Source: Sweltsa coloradensis (Eukaryota; Arthropoda; Insecta; Plecoptera; Chloroperlidae). From it: a stretch of DNA of 64,000 nucleotides. Positions 58,171 through 64,000 of this stretch are shown one piece after another. The DNA lies in the NCBI GenBank assembly GCA_024449915.1, contig JAMZAV010000069.1, positions 248,001 through 312,000 of the forward strand, written 5' to 3'. The first letter of the stretch is position 1. Every line of letters starts with the position of its first letter. Made by a program: the position numbers and the translations under genes. The notes beneath the pieces are model-generated. The model was given only the letters and a program-made list of their open reading frames with translations. It was not told the DNA's origin and did no database searches.

Positions 58171-58765
58171 AACTTATTTTTCATATTTTTATCGTTTGGC
58201 TTGTTTGGCGATTAACAATCCTCTTTCTATAGTTGAGATAGACAAGAGGTCCCAGACACAGGCAAGGTAAAAACATCATGACCTCAGAGACTTAATGTTA
58301 AGAGTTACCAACCATCCAGCGACAATCTAGTGTTTCACAAGAATAGATCCTGACCTCCTCATGCATACGAAACAAGAAAATAAACTTTTTTGGGACAATT
58401 TACTAGAAACAAATATTTGTGTGAATTTGCTTAGTAATGTCTTAAAATGCAAGACATTATGCAGTTGTGCCAATTCTGCAAATTAGTGTGGTTTGTCTGG
58501 AAAAGGGTTCAAAGCTTTGCATATTAACTAGTATTTAAAAACTACAAGGTAAATGGGTATGTTATTATTGTGTATGCATTTTTTTAATTTGCTTGTATGT
58601 CATCAGAATTGCACACAGAAATATGTTGATCTACTAATTTAAATCTTTCCTTAAAACTATTTCAATGTCATGTAGGCCTATATTTCAACTTACTGGCATG
58701 GCATTTAATGGCCCTACTTGACGTAGGTTAATGGAAGTCCAAAGTCCATACCTTATATATATTAT

Positions 58766-59182
58766 TAGGGATGCCAACGATTTAAAAAGAAAATGATCAA
58801 TGATCACAAAGTTACAACATCATGGACCGATAATATGCAACGATAACGTCAGTAATTTTTTTGCCATTTTTAACAGAGAAGCATGATCAAGATTGAATTT
58901 CTCACTCAGCAACCCCACATTTTTTCGGTCAGTACTAGTGTGAAAAGTTTTAGCCTCATTAGATCGCGAATGTGTAATGTCACATTATCATTCACACAAG
59001 GCACGAATTGAATAGCTGCTGTATGGCAGTTCACACAAGCATGGGAACATGATATGACGCGTTTTGGCCAAGTTTTTCAGAAAACATGCAATTTAATAAT
59101 ATTTTCATTATCGATTATCGAATTGTTTTTGAAACTAATGTCTATTCCCAAACGATAATATCAAGTATCATTTGCATCCCTA
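58766..59182. mobile_element. hAT-like element, TAGGGATGC / ATGATCA-AACGATAAT family
   Basis: Ends TAGGGATGCCAACGATTTAA and, inverted, TAGGGATGCAAATGATACTT, with TGATCA and AACGATAAT words near them. Flanking 8-mers do not match. 417 bp. It is the only hAT-like element clearly recognised between DVL and the TARDBP exon. Confidence 0.62.
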
Positions 59183-59991
59183 ATGTATGCATGTTTCATA
59201 TTTAATTATCATAGCCTCCAACCAAATTAACATATACAAATTAACTCACTCATATACTCTAAGATGTGATGCTAGAGGCAATTCTCGTTCATTTTAAGGG
59301 GGTAATTTCTGTGTATATGGGGGGGGGGGTTAACTACACATCTTGCATAGACATTAACTTCAATTGTGTCCAAGATGTATGTATGTATGTATATGGCTTA
59401 GGTGGAAGATCAATCGTGTTGGATTGAACCTCGCCTTTTTGTTGTTAGGTTACATGTTTCTGTATGTATTTAAACAACAAATAAAGTACTATCTAACTCT
59501 GGGATTGCGTTCTGTGATTCCGTTAAATCTCACCTGCATATTATTTCACTTGTAGTGAAATTCAATACTAAATGTATAGTTTAGTGTCTCCCGATCAGAC
59601 AGTCCTAGACATGAGTGCCCGACGTAAATCCTCTCGGAACCCGACAACCACATTTCATTCAAAACAATCCTCCAGCACTAACTGCGACTATAGCAGTATG
59701 CCAAATCCAAACTTAAGGGTTTTCATGAAAATGTATCATTAACAAGTTTCGAAACAAGCCAACAACAATATTATATTAATATCGATTTCATCGAGTTAAA
59801 TACCGGTAACTTAACGTGTTCAAAAGTCTTACGTAAAGTTACAAAATACGAATCTTACAAATTATTTAAAGCTAGAAACAGGATATACGATCCGTTAAAG
59901 AGCGAGATTTTGGGTTCGTCCAAGTAACAAGTGGTGGGAGAAAAAATATATTTACATAAACAAGAATCAAATAAGAAGTGATGTACATAAT

Positions 59992-60768
59992 CTATTCATA
60001 TTTCATATACGTTTCTTGGCTCTTTGGCCTCTGAGGCCACTGCCCTTGACCATTACCACCTTGAAGTTGGGGAGCATCCCCCCCACCCTGTGCTGTGGGT
60101 GGACTCATCCAGTTTAAAAACCCCCCCGGGTTCTGACCTTGTGATCCCTGGTTTCCATACCCCTGTTGTCCACAGTCTTGTGGATGGTTCTGATTTTGTA
60201 GGCTCCCGATTATTCCCCAGCCTGCTTGATTTAAAGCTGCAGCTACCATTGCAGGGTTCATAGGCATTGGCCCCATATTTAAAGCTCCCATTCCTAAAGG
60301 GTGAGACATATTTTGAGACGAGCCTTGTGAGCCTTGGCTAGTAATTCCCAGTCCTTGCATGTTTGGCAAGTCGATATTACCACGACCATTCCGATTCCAC
60401 CCCTGATCGTTGACAGTCGAGTCGGGCCGGTGAAAATGGTGCTGTTGACCCCCACTGCCAAAGGGGCTAGACATGTTTTTTGGTTCGCGAGATTGCCCAC
60501 GCATTGGCGGGCCATAAGGGCCCCCCTTGGGAGCGGCATTACTAACGTGCACAGATACGCCCTTGATAATGTGGTCATCACCGCACAGTCCACGAGCTAT
60601 CTCGGGGTCCATGAAGGTCACAAACGCAAATGCTCGGAAAGGTTTGGGAATAAAGACGTCGGTCACTTCTCCGTATTTGCAAAAATATTCGCGCAGATCC
60701 TCTACCTGTAGATCCTCTGAGCAACGGCCTACAAACACCTTGCAAGGCACTTGCTCGACGTGTCCTTC
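59992..60768 (-). CDS. TARDBP: TDP-43 (TARDBP) last coding exon: RRM2 and low-complexity tail; partial gene
   Basis: RNA/DNA-binding protein of the nucleus that controls splicing and mRNA stability. The exon opens after a TTTCTTTCAG acceptor (phase 0) with [21 protein letters not shown] is RNP2 and AFAFVTF is RNP1 of RRM2, and [13 protein letters not shown] is nearly invariant in animal TDP-43. RRM2 ends [14 protein letters not shown] Gly/Asn/Gln/Pro-rich tail follows, with [18 protein letters not shown] matching the helical segment of the human C-terminal domain. The last residues are ETYMKYE and then TAG (59992-59994), not the GWGM end of vertebrate proteins. RRM1 and the N-terminal domain were not found up to 64000, so the upstream intron is at least 3.2 kb. 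Confidence 0.93.
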   Translation of the reverse strand, partial: EGHVEQVPCKVFVGRCSEDLQVEDLREYFCKYGEVTDVFIPKPFRAFAFVTFMDPEIARGLCGDDHIIKGVSVHVSNAAPKGGPYGPPMRGQSREPKNMSSPFGSGGQQHHFHRPDSTVNDQGWNRNGRGNIDLPNMQGLGITSQGSQGSSQNMSHPLGMGALNMGPMPMNPAMVAAALNQAGWGIIGSLQNQNHPQDCGQQGYGNQGSQGQNPGGFLNWMSPPTAQGGGDAPQLQGGNGQGQWPQRPKSQETYMKYE

Positions 60769-61055
60769 CTGAAAGAAACGTAAACAACATCAAACATTAA
60801 TGGGTGAATACATTATCAGAAAGTTGCTTCTAATAGCCCAATAATTGGTAGTAGTGGCACATTTCAAATAGTTGTCTGTTTGGCGCCGAATGTTTTCTAT
60901 AAACTAACAGCGGTCACCCAGCCCTATGGGGGTTCCACGAGCGGAGCCCCCCTAAGCAAACAGTTAAACATTACCAAGGCATTCGAGTTATCAATCTCTC
61001 CATCTGTATGTTTTTGTGTGTGTTCACAGTCACCATTTTAGACATTAACAAACCT

Positions 61056-61150
61056 TTACCTTAACCGGGATTTGAACCAAGTACTTTCTGCATTGAAAGC
61101 AGGGACAAACCCAAGTAACCATCATGCCACACACTTGGAATGGCAGTTTT
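61056..61150 (-). repeat. tRNA-like SINE head
   Basis: On the minus strand it reads TGGCATGATGGTTACTTGGG (A-box region), CTGC-TTTCAAT-GCAG (stem-loop) and TTGGTTCAAATCCCGG (B box). Spacing is that of a tRNA, but acceptor ends do not pair. It lies in the TARDBP intron, about 290 bp upstream of the last exon. Confidence 0.6.
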
Positions 61151-61884
61151 CAGCAGCAAAGTTGGACCAAACTGTCTCATGTCTATTATGGCTTGATTTC
61201 CATCTCGTTCTAGGTAACATACGCGCATCACATTTTAAAGTCACAGCAACAGTTTGAAGATGGCGACTCGTGTATGTGGAACATGATGGGCCTGCCAGCA
61301 GAATGACTACGAAAAGTCATTCGGCAGTTCTGGACAAGCATGAGACTGAGGCGACTGTGGCACCAAGAAACAAAGTCCTGCCAGAATGGTGGAGACAAGT
61401 CACACTAAAAATGCCACTCAGTGATATGGTTGTAGTGATTAGCTGTTTTCAGTATGTTGTGGGTCACTGCAATTGGATCATTGTAAATTCTATGTTAACA
61501 AGGTAGTGTGATTCCATTTGTTTATGTTTACACCTAATGCTTTCGTTGTTTTTTGTTAAATACCTAACCTAGAAACCTAGTTTTTCAAAACATTGGGAGT
61601 AAAAATGGATTTTTATCAATATTGTGCGTGATATTTTCCCTAAAGTTATTTTTTTTATTTATTACATTGAAGTTGAACCATTGGTCAAGACAAAACAATA
61701 TACATAAATATGTTGAATATAATTAATTTGGGAATTATCCTGCAAATTTATTTGATTACCAATCGGCACACAACGTTTCAACAAAATAACATAGCCAAGT
61801 CAAGCCGATAAGAATTAAAAACTTCAAAAAGATTTGTAAACCAATTAGTAATAAACACATAACATAGACCAAGGTAGCTGCTAC

Positions 61885-62597
61885 CAGGGTTGGGTAACGA
61901 CGCGTCACAAATAATATTCGACGCGTCGCGTCGCAAATATGCGTAGAATATGTCAAATATGTAGAATATGTAGAAAATTTGTGTCGAAAATTAAATAAGG
62001 AATATTATTGTATATAATTCAAATTCCAGACATATTTTCATCAACTCTAAAAACAAATGAACTCAACATTATATTTTAAACTTGTAAGCAGGTGTTTGTA
62101 GTTGTACTTATTACAAGGGGAGCTGATGAATCAATAATTCACCGTCATAAAGATTTTGAAGCAAAGAAAACCGGCATCTTCACAAGATACCAAGGTCACC
62201 TGCTTTCCCAATCATAAATAGTATACGTACTATATAGACAAAGCCAAAAGCCTCCCCAGATAATTCTTCCTCGCGTTTCATTAACCAAAGTCACCCCTTA
62301 TTCTAAACTTCTTTAATAGTACCGGTAGTGAAATTTCTAGTTAGGCTATAATTTACATATTGTGAATGTATGTAGGCTAAGGTAGCCTAACTAGATAAGC
62401 ACAATGAAAGATAAAAAATCACACTGATTTAGCTCAAAGTAACAATACACCATAGACCTACCCAAGCTCTACCTCCCAGTAATTTTCGACGGGTCATTAA
62501 TGTCATAAAGTGTAATTTACGACGTGTATATTCGACGCGTATAATACTAGGTATTATACCTGTTTTCGACGTTTAGTATTATACCTACCCAACCCTG
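61885..62597. mobile_element. hAT-like non-autonomous element, GACGCGTC family
   Basis: Ends CAGGGTTGGGTAACGACGCG and, inverted, CAGGGTTGGGTAGGTATAAT. Exact target duplications GCTGCTAC lie at 61877-61884 and 62598-62605. The end regions repeat CGACGCGTCG and ATTCGACG. The interior is AT-rich. It lies in the TARDBP intron upstream of the last exon. Confidence 0.9.
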
Positions 62598-64000
62598 GCT
62601 GCTACCTTATTAGATCTAATAATCTTAACATGTTGCTGACATGCTAGTTTGTGATTTCTAGTTTGCCATGGTTTATAATTTAAGCTTGCATTTTATTTTA
62701 CATAAAAAATTATTACGAATAAAGAATAGAAAATTACTTGAAATACATCAAGAGTACTTAGATAAGAAGCACTGTTTTAGCTGTACAGCTAATGACCATT
62801 GAAAGCAGCTTGTTACTTGTAAAGCTACTTAAGAAATGTAGGATGTTTCATTTTCAGGATGGCCTGGGATAACTACACAACAAGATTATTTTACATATAC
62901 CATACACAGGAAGCAACTTGGTACAGGAGGGGTATGCCAAGGAAAGAATTAAACTTGTTCCAAAGAGATTGCCCAGCACATTTAATATTTTATTCGTTTC
63001 AAATGTTTACCAGGTTGCCTTATCAATAATTAATTTTAATGCCTCACCTACAATTAAGAAAATCTCTATACTATAAAATAGGCCTATGATAGCCTACATC
63101 TTGCTATTAGAACACATTTAATAATGTGGCATGGTACCAGCCTCGTTGTAAAAAGTAGCTTGCTACTACACGAATAAACTACTGACTGATGGTTCCACAA
63201 TCTGGTCACCAGTGTAAATAATTACGTGAATATGATGTTCCTAATACATGGGTACCAAAGTAAATACAATTCAATTATATAGGTAGTTTGCCTCGGAAAC
63301 TCTTAAGTCTACCAAAACCCAAGGCCCAAGGGTCGTTTTCAGAGCCGCAAAAATTTGTTCAAAGGCCTATCATTTTAAATTGGAAATATATAGGGATGCC
63401 AGATTGGAGGCACAATATTCCAAATTATCTACTTTACTTCAAAAAATGGGTTGAAAGCTACCAATGTTAAGAAGGCACTTTCCTTACAGATCAGCCCTAT
63501 CTCTCCCATGTAACTTGATTATAAAGATTATATTATACTCTTCTACTCAGCAAATAGCTTCGGAATTATTTATGATATCGTGATATTCTTTACAGCATGT
63601 TGTTCATGAAGGTTAGATCTATGCTAATATGCCCTTTCATGGTCATTTGATGAATTAACAAATCTCCCCGAGACGTGCAATTACATAATGGACAAAAACA
63701 CATTCAAAGGTACTGTAATTGGAATAGCATAAATACATAGATCTAGCTTTCTTCTTCAATAGCAAATATGCATTATCATGTTTTATTGTTCCATTAGCTT
63801 GAAAAAGGCTACCTTTGTTAACATAAAATTATCTTATTTTGAATTATAAAATATTTTCATTTAATAAAGTGGGAAGAACATCACCAGCCCATAATGCCAA
63901 AAAACAACCACGTAATGATTCCTAAAATAACATTTTCATTTATTTTCTCCGTTGTATAAGCATGGTTTATAATTCATATGCTTAATATTTACTTTTGAAC

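Larger units (their letters stand above)
47060..59991. other. Gene-free, transposon-poor interval between DVL and TARDBP
   Basis: About 13 kb with no recognised gene on either strand. It contains the degenerate tandem array, two duplications, one decayed LINE 3' end and one hAT-like element listed separately, and few TAGGCCTA words. The part next to 59992 must include the TARDBP 3' UTR, whose length cannot be told. Short open frames here have no recognisable products. Confidence 0.6.
60769..64000. other. TARDBP intron, to the window edge
   Basis: Begins at the CAG acceptor of the last TARDBP exon. A GC-rich hairpin (GGGGGTTCC..GGAGCCCCCC near 60928-60953), a SINE head and the GACGCGTC hAT-like element are present. 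No RRM1 or N-terminal exon of TDP-43 was found. AGTAGCTT/AAGCTACT words near 62770-63170 resemble another element's end regions, without clear ends. Confidence 0.6.

Noticed and set aside
60334..60711. 125-codon plus-strand open frame
   Set aside because: Antisense shadow of the TARDBP exon.
60925..60955. GC-rich hairpin as a transcription terminator
   Set aside because: It is in an intron of a eukaryotic gene, and similar GGGGCTCCGCCCC hairpins occur in repeat sequence (near 21580).

Overview
The window is animal nuclear DNA. It is AT-rich, has long introns with GT..AG splice sites, and is full of non-LTR retrotransposons, SINEs and small DNA transposons. Two conserved animal genes are recognisable, both on the minus strand. 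The protein sequences and the very frequent palindrome TAGGCCTA suggest a marine invertebrate, perhaps an echinoderm or another invertebrate deuterostome. That taxonomic guess is weak.

Gene 1 is a complete Dishevelled (DVL) gene, the cytoplasmic hub of Wnt signalling. It runs from the start codon at 43995 down to the stop at 4739. I could assemble 13 coding exons whose splice phases agree (DIX, basic stretch, PDZ, DEP, C-terminal FFVDVM). The exception is one extra base in exon 9, near 13745-13747, which as printed stops translation at about residue 406, before the DEP domain. Without that base the protein would be 694 residues, close to the usual DVL length.

Gene 2 is the last coding exon of TARDBP (TDP-43) at 59992-60768. 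It carries RRM2 and the low-complexity tail. Its upstream exons were not found and probably lie beyond the right edge.

Layout: 1-4738 is DVL 3' flank or UTR with a tRNA-like SINE and a large fold-back repeat. 4739-15260 holds the DVL 3' half with nested transposons. 15261-25655 (intron 6) holds several hAT-like elements and an RNase H-bearing LINE. 25656-32257 holds middle exons and two hAT-like elements. 32258-43834 (intron 1) holds an RTE-like LINE fragment, two elements with 8-bp target duplications and an antisense LINE with EN and RT. 44000-59990 is a gene-free interval, poor in recognisable transposons from about 47 kb on, with tandem repeats. 60769-64000 is TARDBP intron with one hAT-like element.

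The most striking non-genic signal is a crowd of non-autonomous hAT-like elements. Eleven have exact 8-bp target duplications. Most have ends of the type TAGGG-TG or CAGGG-TG, and each family's end regions are packed with its own short palindromic word (ATCGAT, ACTCGAAT, CCGAACCG, AATCCGAA, GACGCGTC and others). Also notable are a 1.08-kb element with 115-bp terminal direct repeats, and a tRNA-derived fold-back whose empty target site is preserved in a neighbouring tandem duplicate.
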